Positions 1-9,411 are shown, counted from the stretch's first letter. The stretch: DNA of 64,000 nt from Cupriavidus sp. UYMMa02A (GCA_001725945.1 LRMT01000125.1:124001-188000); one strand, 5' to 3'. Numbers and translations: made by a program. Notes: generated by a model from the sequence alone, not told the origin.

Positions 1-345
1 TGCCAGCTCGGCAACACGCTGAAGCCGGAAGAGCTGCTGGCCGAGACGCCGGACACGCTGCTGCGCCGCCTGTTCTGGGAAGACCTGCAGGAGACCGGCC
101 TGCACGTGTTCGAGCCGATGACGCCGCACTTCCATTGCTCGTGCTCGCGTCCCAAGGTGGCGGGCATGCTGCAGTCGCTGGGGCAGGAAGAAATCGACAG
201 TATCTTGGCCGAGCGCGGCAACGTGGAAATCCATTGCGATTTCTGCGGCCAGCGCTACGAGTTCGATGCCGTGGACTGCGCCCAGCTCTTTACGCCGGCC
301 CATATCGCCACCGGCGCGGGCGAAGGTGCTCATCACCATCACTGA
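1..345 (+). CDS. hslO: Hsp33 redox-regulated chaperone, C-terminal part (cut by window start)
   Basis: This is the 3' end of hslO, running in from before base 1 in frame 1. Hsp33 is a cytosolic holdase chaperone that is switched on when oxidation releases zinc from four C-terminal cysteines. All four are visible here: a CSC pair (around base 139) and a CDFC pair (around base 235), which is the CxC-n-CxxC zinc module of the family. The reading frame stops at TGA 343-345 after a run of four histidines. The missing N-terminal two thirds lie outside the window. A perfect stem-loop follows directly. The family assignment is firm; the start cannot be seen. Confidence 0.95.
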   Translation, partial: CQLGNTLKPEELLAETPDTLLRRLFWEDLQETGLHVFEPMTPHFHCSCSRPKVAGMLQSLGQEEIDSILAERGNVEIHCDFCGQRYEFDAVDCAQLFTPAHIATGAGEGAHHHH

Positions 346-351
346 GCCGGA

Positions 352-370
352 ACCGGCCCGTTGGGCCGGT
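352..370 (+). terminator. Stem-loop after hslO
   Basis: A perfect 8-bp inverted repeat (ACCGGCCC / GGGCCGGT) with a 3-nt loop starts seven bases after the hslO stop. There is no clear T-run after it, so it may be a weak terminator or an mRNA 3'-end stabiliser rather than a full intrinsic terminator. Confidence 0.5.
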
Positions 371-493
371 GATACGACGGGCATGTCGGGTGTGAACCGC
401 CCTGCAGGGCGCCAGTCCAACAGCTAAGCTGTTGTCAATGGCGCCAGGTTCGAGTCTGGCGCCTGGTACTTGGTGCTCCCATCCTTCGCTGCC

Positions 494-864
494 ATGCCTG
501 CCGCTCGTTTCCCCTCTCTGCCTGCCTTGCTGGCGCCACGCTGCTGGCCGGCGGCTGCGCCGCTCCGGTGCCGCGCGATGTGAACGGAAGCCCCGCCACC
601 GCAAGGCTGGCTCCGGATGCAACGCCAGCCACCCCACTCAGCCCCGAGCAAAGGCAGCAGTTGGACGCCCTGAACCAGCAAATTCTGCGCGACCAGGAAG
701 CCGCCATCCACCAGCAACAGGCATACGAGGCGGCCTATCGCGCATACGCCTATCCGACCACAAGCTGGAATCTCTTTTATGGAGGCTGGGGCGGTGGCCA
801 CTGGGGCGGTGGCGTGGGCATCAGTTCGCCCGGCTACTGGGGCGGCTACCCGTACCGGTGGTAG
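494..864 (+). CDS. Small predicted lipoprotein with Gly/Trp/Tyr-rich tail (frameshifted)
   Basis: Reading from ATG 494 and adding one C to the C-run at 511-514 gives a lipoprotein signal peptide that ends in LLAGGC, with the lipidated Cys at about codon 22. Without that base, the signal peptide and the mature part lie in different frames. The mature part has a short proline/alanine region, a Gln-rich helical stretch (about residues 50-75) and a tail rich in Gly, Trp and Tyr (WGGGHWGGGVG). It is probably anchored in the outer membrane. I do not recognise a named family. The frame break is most likely a sequencing loss of one C. A start further downstream at GTG 568 would give a protein without a signal peptide and is less likely. 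Confidence 0.6.
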
Positions 865-909
865 TGGCGGCAAGCCCGCCCGCGACGGAGCTGGCCAGTC
901 CGCATGGGC

Positions 910-1251
910 TCAGTGGCGGCCGGTGGCCGCAGTGGAATTCGGGGGCGGCGGCAGCGGCGGCGTGGCGCTGACCTTCGGCGCCGGTGCGACGAACTGCACG
1001 AATACCTCGCCGTCCTTCACCATGCCCAGCTCATAGCGGGCGCGCTCTTCGATGGCACCCGTGCCATCCTGCAGGTCCTTCACTTCGCCTTCCAGCTTGG
1101 CATTGCGCAGCTTCAGCGTCTGGTTGCGCGTGGCCTGCTCCTGCACCTGCCGGTTGAGTTCCCAGACCCGCAGCCAACCGCCCTTGCCGAGCCAGAGCGG
1201 ATACTGGATGGCGAGCAACAGCACGAACAACAGCAAAGAAATCAGGCGCAT
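910..1251 (-). CDS. ftsB: Cell division protein FtsB
   Basis: FtsB is a small bitopic inner-membrane protein that joins FtsL and FtsQ in the divisome. The protein starts MRLISLLLFVLLL, a single membrane helix, followed by a conserved GKGGW segment and a coiled coil (about residues 28-65: NRQVQEQ, LKLRNAKLEGEVKDL). After it comes the family's E-ARYELGMVK segment and a proline-rich tail, longer than in E. coli. I chose the internal ATG at 1251 because the transmembrane helix then begins at residue 2, as in the family; an upstream in-frame ATG at 1302 would add 17 unlikely residues. The position downstream of eno is the usual betaproteobacterial order. A strong terminator lies between the two genes. 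Confidence 0.93.
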   Translation of the reverse strand: MRLISLLLFVLLLAIQYPLWLGKGGWLRVWELNRQVQEQATRNQTLKLRNAKLEGEVKDLQDGTGAIEERARYELGMVKDGEVFVQFVAPAPKVSATPPLPPPPNSTAATGRH

Positions 1252-1341
1252 GAGGCGTGGCGGACGGAAATTTCCGCACAATGATGTGCGAACTCGGGCC
1301 ATAAGGCAATGCCGGCCAGATTTCGATACAAATCCGAATAC

Positions 1342-1381
1342 AAAAACGGCGGCAGCCGGATGAAATCCGTGCCGCCGCCGT
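1342..1381 (-). terminator. Rho-independent terminator between eno and ftsB
   Basis: Read on the minus strand, a long GC-rich hairpin (arms at 1347-1354 and 1370-1381, with a second internal stem) is followed by five T (A-run 1342-1346 on the plus strand). It should end or attenuate eno transcripts before ftsB. Confidence 0.85.
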
Positions 1382-1409
1382 CAGGGGCGCGTCAGGCGCC
1401 TGCCTGGGT

Positions 1410-2698
1410 TCAGCGCAGGTTGTAGAACGCGCTCTTGCCCGGGTAGCTGGCGATATCGCCGAGGTCTTCCTCGATGCGCAGCAGCTGGTTGTACTTCGAG
1501 ATACGGTCCGAGCGCGACAGCGAACCGGTCTTGATCTGGCCGGCGTTGGTGCCCACGGCGATGTCGGCAATGGTGCTGTCTTCGGTTTCGCCCGAACGGT
1601 GCGAAATCACGGCGGTGTAGCCGGCGCGCTTGGCCATCTCGATGGCGGCAAACGTCTCGGTCAGCGTGCCGATCTGGTTGATCTTGATGAGGATCGAGTT
1701 GCCGATGCCCTTCTCGATGCCTTCCTTCAGGATCTTGGTGTTGGTCACGAACAGGTCGTCGCCCACCAGCTGCACGCGCTTGCCCAGCTTGTCGGTCAGG
1801 GTCTTCCAGCCGTCCCAGTCGCCCTCGGCCATGCCGTCCTCGATCGAGACGATCGGGAACTTGTCGCACAGGTTGGCCAGGTAGTCGGCGAATTGCGTCG
1901 ACGACAGCTTCAGGCCTTCGCCTTCGAGCTGGTACACGTCTTCGGCTTCGTGGTAGAACTCGCTCGCGGCGCAGTCCAGCGCCAGCAGCACGTCTTCGCC
2001 CATGCTGTAGCCGGCCTTCTCGACCGCCTGGACGATGGTGTTCAGGCATTCCTCGTTCGACGAGAAGTTCGGCGCAAAGCCACCTTCGTCGCCCACGGCG
2101 GTGGACATGCCCTTGTCGGCCAGGATCTTCTTCAATGCGTGGAAGACCTCGGCGCCGCAACGCAGGGCTTCACGGAAGCTGGTCGCCGACACCGGCATGA
2201 TCATGAATTCCTGGATGTCCAGGCTGTTGTTGGCGTGCGCGCCGCCGTTGACGATGTTCATCATCGGCACCGGCATCTGCATGCGCCCGAACCGCCGAAG
2301 TAGCGGTACAGCGGCAGGCCGGCTTCTTCAGCGGCAGCCTTGGCCACGGCCATCGACACGGCCAGCATGGCGTTGGCGCCGAGGCGGCCCTTGTTCTCGG
2401 TGCCGTCCAGGTCGATCAGGGTGCGGTCCAGGAACGCTTGCTCGGAAGCGTCCAGGCCCATGATGGCTTCGGAGATCTCGGTGTTGATGTGCTCGACGGC
2501 CTTCAGCACGCCCTTGCCCAGGTAGCGGCCCTTGTCGCCGTCGCGCAGCTCGATGGCTTCGCGCGAACCGGTCGAAGCGCCCGACGGCACTGCCGCACGG
2601 CCCATCACGCCGGATTCCAGCAGCACGTCGCATTCGACGGTGGGATTGCCGCGCGAGTCGAGAACTTCGCGACCGATGATATCTACGATTGCACTCAT
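1410..2698 (-). CDS. eno: Enolase (one-base frameshift)
   Basis: Enolase converts 2-phosphoglycerate to phosphoenolpyruvate in the cytosol and is also a degradosome partner in many bacteria. From ATG 2698 the protein begins MSAIVDIIGREVLDSRGNP and includes VPSGASTGSREAIELRD. After the break it carries GDEGGFAPN, the EDGMAEGDWDGW and GDDLFVTN metal/catalytic segments, and SHRSGETED near the C-terminus. One base is missing at 2283/2284 (coding strand GCC ATG read as GC ATG), which splits the gene into codons 1-138 and 139-429. With the base restored the length matches the usual ~430 residues. Because enolase is essential, a sequence error is far more likely than a pseudogene. Confidence 0.95.
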
Positions 2699-2798
2699 GA
2701 ATTCCTCTCTGACTGTTGATTCTTGCTGCTGCTGATTACTGCAACCTGTTCGTGTGTCAGGCCGATGTCACGCCTGAAAAGCGCTCGCCGGGACCGGC

Positions 2799-3092
2799 TC
2801 AGGCCGCGCCCTCGACCACGATCATGTTCATGCGCGCCGCATGCTCGCGAGCCTTGCGGGCAGCACGATAGGCCTCCCCGTCATGGAAGGCCTTGGCGGC
2901 TTCGAAGCTGGGGAATTTCAGCACGACGACACGGGTCGGCGCCCAATCCCCCTCGAGGTTCTCGGCCTTGCCGCCGCGCACCAGCACCTCCGCGCCATGG
3001 ATCTGCATGGCCTTGGTGGAGAGCACCTTGTATTCCTCGTACTGCTGGGGGTCGGTCACGTCGATGTAGGCGATGATAAAGCCCGCGGCCAT
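2799..3092 (-). CDS. DUF1330 family protein
   Basis: A 97-residue protein with the ferredoxin-like alpha/beta fold typical of DUF1330: it opens MAAGFIIAYIDVTDPQQYEEY, then has a glycine turn (VRGGKAENLEG), a second strand pair (RVVVLKFPSFEAAKAFH) and ends MIVVEG. These proteins are small, cytosolic dimeric alpha/beta-barrel relatives with no settled function. It sits between kdsA and eno on the same strand, so it probably shares a transcript with them. It is intact. Confidence 0.85.
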   Translation of the reverse strand: MAAGFIIAYIDVTDPQQYEEYKVLSTKAMQIHGAEVLVRGGKAENLEGDWAPTRVVVLKFPSFEAAKAFHDGEAYRAARKAREHAARMNMIVVEGAA

Positions 3093-3132
3093 GCTGTATC
3101 TCCCGATGTTTTGTATTGTCTTTCGATACGGT

Positions 3133-3162
3133 TTGTCACGGCCGGGTCAGCGGCCGTGACAA
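3133..3162 (-). other. Perfect 12-bp stem-loop between kdsA and the DUF1330 gene
   Basis: Arms 3133-3144 and 3151-3162 (TTGTCACGGCCG and its complement) enclose a 6-nt loop. No T-run follows on either strand, so it is more likely an mRNA processing or stabilising hairpin, or a weak attenuator, than a complete terminator. Confidence 0.5.
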
Positions 3163-3173
3163 CCGGGGCCTGC

Positions 3174-4043
3174 TCAGGCGCAGGCCGGCCAGCCGAAGTT
3201 ATCCTCGAGGAAGCCGGCACGCTTGGTCAGCGCGTCCAGATCCCTGAGTACGGCCAGCAGTTCCTTCATGCGCGACAGCGGTACCGCATTCGGGCCATCG
3301 GACATGGCCTTGCTCGGATCCGGGTGCGTTTCCATGAACAGGCCGGCGATGCCGGTCGCTACGGCGGCACGCGACAGTACGGGCACGAACTCGCGCTGGC
3401 CGCCGGAACTGGTGCCCTGCCCGCCCGGCAACTGCACCGAGTGGGTGGCGTCGAACACCACCGGGGCACCGGTCTCGCGCATGATCGCGAGCGAGCGCAT
3501 GTCCGAGACCAGGTTGTTATAGCCGAACGAAACGCCACGCTCGCAAGCCATGAAGACGTCGTCGGGCAGGCCGGCTTCGCGCGCGGCGTCGCGGGCCTTG
3601 TCGATCACGTTCTTCATGTCGTGCGGCGCCAGGAACTGGCCCTTCTTGATGTTCACCGGCTTGCCGCTCTGGGCGCACGCGCGGATGAAATCGGTCTGGC
3701 GGCACAGGAAAGCCGGCGTCTGCAGCACGTCGACGACGGCCGCAACGGGCTTGATCTCGTCGATCTCGTGGATGTCGGTCAGCACCGGCACCCCGATCTC
3801 GCGCTTCACCGTCGCCAGGATCTCCAGGCCCTTTTCCATGCCCAGGCCGCGGAACGATTTGCCCGACGAGCGGTTGGCCTTGTCGAACGACGACTTGTAG
3901 ATGAACGGAATGCCCAGTTCACCGGTGATCACCTTGAGCTCGCCGGCGGTATCCAGCGCCATCTGCTCGGACTCGATTACGCACGGGCCGGCGATCAGGA
4001 AGAACGGCTTGTCGAGGCCAGCCTCGAATCCACAGAGTTTCAT
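3174..4043 (-). CDS. kdsA: 3-deoxy-8-phosphooctulonate (KDO-8-P) synthase
   Basis: KdsA condenses phosphoenolpyruvate with arabinose 5-phosphate to give KDO 8-phosphate, the first committed step toward the lipopolysaccharide inner core. The 289-residue TIM-barrel protein is intact. It shows the PEP-binding start FFLIAGPCVIESE, YKSSFDKANRSS, the GVPVLTDIHE strand, KKGQFLAPHDM and the C-terminal ETHPDP-KAMSDGPN segment. Its ATG at 4043 lies 26 bases after the pyrG stop, so the two genes are probably co-transcribed, as is usual in this group. Confidence 0.97.
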   Translation of the reverse strand: MKLCGFEAGLDKPFFLIAGPCVIESEQMALDTAGELKVITGELGIPFIYKSSFDKANRSSGKSFRGLGMEKGLEILATVKREIGVPVLTDIHEIDEIKPVAAVVDVLQTPAFLCRQTDFIRACAQSGKPVNIKKGQFLAPHDMKNVIDKARDAAREAGLPDDVFMACERGVSFGYNNLVSDMRSLAIMRETGAPVVFDATHSVQLPGGQGTSSGGQREFVPVLSRAAVATGIAGLFMETHPDPSKAMSDGPNAVPLSRMKELLAVLRDLDALTKRAGFLEDNFGWPACA

Positions 4044-4069
4044 GACAGTCTCCTGCTTGGCGCCGGGCT

Positions 4070-5721
4070 TCAGGCGCCCTTGCGCTGCTGGCCGGCCAGC
4101 GCGGCTTCGACGTAGGCCTTGAACAGCGGATGGCCGTCACGCGGCGTGGAGGTGAATTCCGGGTGGAACTGCACGCCGACGAACCACGGATGCATCGACT
4201 CCGGCAGCTCCATCATTTCGGGCAGGTTCTCGGTCGGGGTACGGGCCGAAATCACCATGCCGGCGTTTTCCAGCGTCGGCACGTAGTGGTTGTTGACCTC
4301 GTAGCGGTGGCGGTGACGCTCGTTGACCTCGGCGCCATAGATGGTGCTGGCCTTGGTGCCTTCCCTGACCGGCACGCGCTGCGCGCCCAGGCGCATGGTG
4401 CCGCCCAGGTCGGAATCGGCCGAGCGCTGCTCGACCTTGCCTTCGCGGTCGACCCACTCGGTGATCAGCGCGACCACCGGGTGTTCGGTTTCCACGTTGA
4501 ATTCGGTCGAGTTGGCGTCAGCCATGCTCGCCACGTGGCGGGCGAACTCGATCACGGCAAGCTGCATGCCCAGGCAGATGCCAGGTACGGAATCTTGTTT
4601 TCGCGGGCGTACTGGATCGCGCGGATCTTGCCTTCCGTGCCGCGCTTGCCGAAGCCGCCCGGCACCAGGATGGCGTCCAGCGGGGCCAGCACTTCGAGAT
4701 GGCCCGATTCCAGTTCCTCGGAATCGATGTACTCGATGTTGACGCGCGTGGCGGTATGCATGCCGGCGTGGCGCAGCGCCTCGATCAGCGACTTGTACGA
4801 CTCGGTCAGATCGACGTACTTGCCAACCATGCCGATCGTGATCTCGTGCTGCGGGTGTTCCTGCGCGTTCACCAGCTTCTGCCACATCGACAGGTCGGCC
4901 GGCTTCGGATCCAGGCGCAGCTCCTCGCAGATCAGGCGGTCCAGGCCCTGCTCGTTGAGCATCTGCGGGATCTTGTAGATGCTGTCGGCATCCCAAACCG
5001 AAATCACGGCTTCCTGCGGGATGTTGGCGAACAGCGAAATCTTGGCGCGCTCGTCGTCGGGGATCGGCCGGTCGGCGCGGCACAGCAGCGCGGTCGGCGA
5101 GATGCCGATTTCACGCAGCTTCTGCACCGAGTGCTGCGTCGGCTTGGTCTTCAGCTCGCCGGCGCTGGCAATGAACGGCACCAGGGTCAGGTGCACGAAC
5201 GCGCAGCGGTTGCGGCCCATGCGCAGGCTCATCTGGCGCGCGGCTTCCAGGAACGGCAGCGATTCGATGTCACCCACGGTACCGCCGATTTCCACCAGCG
5301 CCACGTCGGCCTTGCCGTCGTGCGAAGCGGCGGCACCCCTCTCAATGAAGGCCTGAATCTCGTTGGTGATATGCGGGATCACCTGCACGGTCTTGCCCAG
5401 GTACTCGCCGCGGCGCTCCTTGCGGATCACCGATTCGTAGATCTGGCCCGTGGTGAAGTTGTTCGACTTGCGCATCTTGGCCGAGACGAAACGCTCGTAG
5501 TGGCCGAGATCGAGGTCGGTTTCCGCACCGTCTTCCGTGACAAACACCTCGCCATGCTGGAAGGGGCTCATCGTGCCGGGATCGACGTTGATGTAAGGAT
5601 CTAGCTTGAGGAGGGTGACTTTGAGGCCGCGCGACTCGAGAATGGCCGCGAGCGAGGCAGCAGCGATGCCCTTGCCGAGAGAAGAGACGACGCCACCGGT
5701 GACGAAGACGAATTTGGTCAT
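4070..5721 (-). CDS. pyrG: CTP synthase (one-base frameshift)
   Basis: CTP synthase aminates UTP to CTP with glutamine-derived ammonia and ATP. The N-terminal synthetase half from ATG 5721 shows MTKFVFVTGGVVSSLGKG (P-loop), DPYINVDPGTMSP and the VPGGFGKRG strand before the glutaminase domain. The glutaminase half carries the nucleophile elbow GICLGMQ and the His/Glu pair FHPEFTS. One base is missing from a run of C at 4581-4582 (coding GGG read as GG), just before the catalytic Cys. With it restored the protein is about 550 residues, the family length. A good -10 box lies 27-32 bases before the start. Confidence 0.95.
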
Positions 5722-5747
5722 AAACCGAGCTTGCCGGGGAAATTGGG

Positions 5748-5753
5748 ATTATA
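5748..5753 (-). promoter_or_regulatory. Probable sigma-70 -10 box of pyrG
   Basis: On the minus strand a perfect TATAAT stands 26 bases upstream of the pyrG ATG, preceded by a weak -35 candidate (ATTCGG at a 16-base spacing). Transcription would start near 5741, giving a short leader. Confidence 0.55.
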
Positions 5754-5837
5754 CATGAGACCCCGGCCGCCGAATGCCCGCAAATTGTGACACGCACCGG
5801 CCGGCAGCACGTCTGCGGCGCATGCGCCGCTTGCGGC

Positions 5838-6643
5838 TCAACGGCCCTGGCGCCGCATTGCCGCGATCAGTTCGCGGATCAGTTGTGCGGTCTCTTGTGG
5901 CCGTTCCATCGGGTAAAGATGGCCGCCTTCGATGAAGCGCAGGTTCTCTCCGACCAGCTTCCGAGTAGCGTCGAGACCACATTGCCGGACCTCGCGCGAA
6001 CGCGTGCCGGCAACAAAACCGACCGGCACGGGCGCGCCGCGCGCGACCTTGCGCCCGAGGCTGGTCGGCAAGGTGCGATAGATCCAGTACTCGACCTCCC
6101 GGTTGAAGCGCAGCTGCCGCTCATCGTCCTTGCCCGTCGGCTCGGTGCCATGCAGCGCATAGTCGCGCAGCACTTCCTGGTCCCAGACCGCGAAGTTGGG
6201 CTTGGCGCGGAAGTGGTCCCACACCGCCTCGGCATCTGGCCAGTGCGTACGGCGGTTCCTGGTCACCGCGGCGGGCCCCGGCTTCTCGTCCATGCCGAAA
6301 AGCTGCGCGGTCTTCAGCAGCGACGCGCGCCAGCCCGCGATGATCGGCGAATCGAGCATCACCACGCCGCGCACCCACTCCGGGCGCCGCAGCGCGGCCA
6401 TCAGCGACAGGAAGCCGCCCAGCGAATGCCCCACCAGCCACACCGGCTCGCGATACTGGCGCTGCAGCGAATCGAGCAGCTCCTCCACGAGGTGGGGCCA
6501 GCCACGCGTCACGGGGAATTCGGGCCGGTGCCCGTAGCGCTCCACGGCGCGGAACTCGAAATCGCCCTCGAGCTCGGAGAACAGCTTGCGGTATGTCGGC
6601 ACCGGAAAGCCGTTGGCATGGGAAAATGGATGATCTCGCGCAT
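5838..6643 (-). CDS. Alpha/beta-fold hydrolase (frameshifted near its start)
   Basis: A cytosolic alpha/beta hydrolase of about 268 residues. The nucleophile elbow is GHSLGG (Ser at about residue 85), and a late GGHLYPMERP segment supplies the catalytic His; the acid is probably in the VAGTRSREV region. The start is taken at ATG 6643 (MREIIHFSHANGFPVPTYRK), which needs one extra base in the A-run 6623-6626; the sequence as given breaks after about six codons. A start inside the intact part at 6602 is possible but would lose the first beta strand. It lies 12 bases downstream of the Anbu gene on the same strand, so the two are probably co-transcribed. The substrate is unknown. Confidence 0.75.
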
Positions 6644-6655
6644 TGCCCTGCCCGC

Positions 6656-7477
6656 TCAGTCTTGCGTGCGCGAGCGTTCGCGCGTGGCGCGCACAGGCTG
6701 GCCCCAGCGATCGGCCTCATCCGTGCGGGCAAGCGGAAACTCCGCCTCGCGGGACGCATCCCATTCCGGATCGTTGATCTCGCCGAACACCTGCCGCAGC
6801 CGCAGGCCCCAGGTATCGCGGATCATGCGGAAGTAGGCGTTCTTTTCGTCGATGTTGATGAAGCGCGTCACCCGCAGCGATTCGGCCTCGTAGACCAGCA
6901 GGTCCAGCGGCAAACCCACCGAAATGTTCGACTTGAGCGTGGAGTCCATCGAGATCAGCGCGCATTTGGCGGCTTCGCCGAGCGGCAGCGACGGATGCAC
7001 CACGCGATCCAGAATCGGCTTGCCGTACTTGGCCTCGCCGATCTGGAAAAAGCAGTTCTCGGGCGTGGCCTCGACGAAATTGCCGGCCGCGTAGACATTG
7101 AACAAGCGCATGCGCTCACCGCGGATCTGGCCGCCGAAGATCAGGCTGACGTTGAACTCGATACCGGCATCGCGCAGCGCGTGGGCATCGCGCTTGTGCA
7201 CCTGGCGCACGGCTTCGCCGACGATGGACGTGGCTTCGAACATATCGCGCGCGGTCCACAGCGAGCGCTTTTCGTCGCGCCCCTCGACCAGGCACTGGCG
7301 CACCGACTGGCTGATGGCGAGGTTTCCGGCGGTCATCAGCACCATCACGCGGTCGCCGGGCTCTTCGAACACGGTCATCTTGCGGGCAGTGGAAATCGCA
7401 TCGACACCGGCATTGGTGCGCGAATCGGAGAGGAATACCAAGCCGGCATCGAGCCGCATGGCAACACAGTAGGTCAT
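6656..7477 (-). CDS. Anbu-type proteasome-like peptidase
   Basis: This 273-residue protein belongs to the Anbu group of self-compartmentalising Ntn-hydrolases, related to proteasome beta subunits and HslV. With the start at ATG 7477 the protein opens M-TYCVAMRLDAGLVFLSDSR, so that removal of Met exposes the catalytic Thr1; Asp17 and a Lys at position 32 follow as the other active-site residues. I preferred this start over an upstream ATG at 7561 because only it places Thr at position 1. Anbu proteins assemble into open ring or helical particles in other bacteria; their substrates are unsettled. The partner genes often seen with Anbu (transglutaminase-like, ATP-grasp) are not next to it here; an alpha/beta hydrolase is. 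Confidence 0.88.
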   Translation of the reverse strand: MTYCVAMRLDAGLVFLSDSRTNAGVDAISTARKMTVFEEPGDRVMVLMTAGNLAISQSVRQCLVEGRDEKRSLWTARDMFEATSIVGEAVRQVHKRDAHALRDAGIEFNVSLIFGGQIRGERMRLFNVYAAGNFVEATPENCFFQIGEAKYGKPILDRVVHPSLPLGEAAKCALISMDSTLKSNISVGLPLDLLVYEAESLRVTRFINIDEKNAYFRMIRDTWGLRLRQVFGEINDPEWDASREAEFPLARTDEADRWGQPVRATRERSRTQD

Positions 7478-7826
7478 GATCTTGTCGGGTTCACGCGGAA
7501 CCAAGCGGAGTCGCAGCGGGAATTCTAGCGCCCCGCGCCGGGCTTCGGGCACAGGCGTCACCAGATTCGAGTCAGTGTTCGGATTTGGGGCCGGGCGACC
7601 TTTGCGAGACCGGCTCAGGCGTCAAACCGGTGCAAACGATAGGCCAGCGGCGCCACAACGGACCGGTAGCCATGCACCGCAGTGCGCTGCATGGCCTGCG
7701 GATCGGCGGCTGCGCCGACGTCGTCAGCGACTGGGAAACAAGGCTGCAGGTCATCGCATGTGCGGCAAATGCCGGCCGGCGAAACAGCCGCTTATGCCAA
7801 GCACGACAACCCAGCCCCAACCAAAA
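7478..7826. other. Gap with no recognisable gene
   Basis: About 350 bases separate the Anbu start from the end of the next gene. The open frames here on both strands have no family resemblance and no ribosome binding site, and I see no tRNA or strong terminator. It must contain the Anbu promoter, but I cannot point to a convincing one. Confidence 0.5.
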
Positions 7827-8326
7827 CTACATCTTCTCCGGCATAGCGAAGAGTGATGACTGGTAATCAGCCACCGCGCCCCATCCCAACGATAGGTATA
7901 CGTGTAGCGCGCCTTGACGACCGCCCCAGTTCGGGCAAACGTAAACGTATAGAGCCCCGCATCCACCGCCGAATTGCATCCCAGCTCGATCCAGCGGAAG
8001 TCAATCTTCCCCGATGGCGCGTCTTCCAGGAAATGCTGGAAATAATCCTCCTTCTCCGCAACCGTCAAGCGAGGCTTGTTCGATACCGTCGGAAGAAGAA
8101 TCGACCGCTCTGCGTAGTTGGCCACCACCTTGTGCGGATCGGCTGTCTGCAATGTGCGATTCCACCGGTCAAACAGCGCTGCAATCTCCTGCTCTGACGT
8201 CGGCTTGCAGCTTTCGGTGCGCGACGCCTGCGTACTGCCTGTGCTGCCCGTACTGCCTGGCGTGCCCTGGTTCATGGCACATCCCGCGAGTACAAAGGCC
8301 AGCGCTGCAATGCGATATGGCTTCAT
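7827..8326 (-). CDS. SnoaL-like/DUF4440 (SgcJ/EcaC-type) lipoprotein (frameshifted at 3' end)
   Basis: A lipoprotein of about 166 residues starting at ATG 8326 behind a strong GAGGAGC ribosome site. The signal peptide ends LAGC (Cys16), followed by a linker with a triple Gly-Ser-Thr repeat and then a cystatin-like SnoaL/NTF2 domain: EQEIAALFDRWNRTLQT, YAERSILLPTVS, FTFARTGAVVKARYTYTYR, WLITSHHSS. One base is missing at 7847; restoring it gives the usual short end (AMPEKM) and the stop at 7827-7829. Without it the frame runs on into unrelated codons. Proteins of this family lack a common reaction; a periplasmic ligand-binding or small-molecule role is possible. Confidence 0.72.
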
Positions 8327-8505
8327 GACAGAGCTCCTCAATTCTTGGTATTGATATTGAGAACGGAGCCTCGGCTCACCGCATGGAGTATGGTACATCC
8401 CGGCGGCGTTAGCATTTCCATCTGTCTTCCGCCTCCCGAGCCGCAAAGGGACCTGAGCACCACTTCGGAGGATCCGGAGCGGTGCCCCCAGTGACAAGCG
8501 TTGCG

Positions 8506-9311
8506 TCAGAGATCCGCTTCGCGCAAGAACTTCCCCACCACCCGCGCCGTTCGTCCGCGGCCGTCACAAGGAAAAGATGCCCGTCATCCTGGAACACATG
8601 AAGCTGCGAATTTCTGATGCACTTTGCAAGAATTCGCGCATTCACCAGCGGAACGATCGGATCATCGCTGCCATGCAGGACCAGCGTGCGCTGCTTCAGC
8701 GCCCCAAGCCACGGCAGGCTGCTCCAACCCCATGCGGCCAGCAGTTGATAGAGGTAGCCACGTCCACGCGGAGGATGCATGTGGCAGCCATGCGCATCGA
8801 GCAATGAGGGATCGTCACGGAAGGCGCCGCCGTAGAGTTCCGCCCCGACACGCCGCAGGTACTGCGGATCGGTGTAACGCCGTATGCCGATCATCTTCGA
8901 AAGCACGGACGGTCTTCCCGGCACCATGAGGACCCCCGGCGACGTGGCGGCCAGCACCAGGCGCCGGCACCGCCGCGGATAAAGCCGCGCGAACTCCTGC
9001 GCCAATGCCCCGCCCCAGGAAACGCCGAGCGTATCAACGGGACCCGTATAGCCAAGACGCGACAGCAGCTTGTCTGCCATCACGCACAGGTTCGAGAAGC
9101 GATAGGGAAGCAGCGGCGCGGGGGAGCCGCCGGCGCCGGGGATGTCGAAGATGATCACTTCCACATCGGCCAGCGCATCGACAAAGGGTTCGACAAGTTC
9201 GAGATTGGCGCCGATGCCATTGAAAATGAGCAACGGCGGATGTTCGCCGCTGCCGGGCCGGATGCCAACCCTGAGCACCTGGCCGTCCAGGTCCACCATA
9301 CGGGTGTGCAT
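8506..9311 (-). CDS. Alpha/beta hydrolase resembling intracellular PHA depolymerase (frameshifted at 3' end)
   Basis: From ATG 9311 this ~268-residue protein follows the pattern of PhaZ-type intracellular depolymerases of medium-chain PHA: PPLLIFNGIGANLELVEPF, FDIPGAGGSPAP, the nucleophile elbow GVSWGGALAQ (Ser at about 104), LVLHGSDDPIVPL (acid) and FQDDGHLFLVT (His). One base is missing at 8550-8551; the restored end reads DETARVVGKFLREADL and stops at 8506. It lies just beyond the phasin/PHA-synthase operon, which supports a role in polymer or ester breakdown. A general lipase/esterase role cannot be excluded. The gene name phaZ is withheld because substrate class cannot be read from sequence. 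Confidence 0.75.
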
Positions 9312-9377
9312 GATCTGTCCAGCTTCACGCCGGCATTGTTAGTTGTCATCAAGTCGTCCCGAAGAGGTTATGCAGCG

Positions 9378-9403
9378 AAGCATGGCCACCGGTGGCCATG
9401 CTT
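9378..9403 (-). terminator. Perfect 26-bp palindromic stem-loop after the phasin gene
   Basis: A completely self-complementary 26-base sequence (centre ACCGGT) begins nine bases after the phasin stop in the transcription direction. A strong hairpin is expected, but only a short pyrimidine-poor stretch follows, so it may act as a terminator or a 3' stabiliser separating the PHA operon from the hydrolase gene. Confidence 0.65.
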
Positions 9404-9411
9404 GCCTGCAC

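Noticed and set aside
290..637. Open frames on the minus strand opposite hslO and the lipoprotein
   Set aside because: They have no family features or ribosome site and overlap clear genes; high GC produces long antisense frames.
1410..2698. Reading the two enolase frames as two separate genes or a real pseudogene
   Set aside because: Both parts carry complete, well-conserved enolase sequence that joins exactly with one added base, and the enzyme is essential.
7572..7866. Short frames in the gap after the Anbu gene
   Set aside because: Neither strand gives a plausible protein; starts lack ribosome sites.
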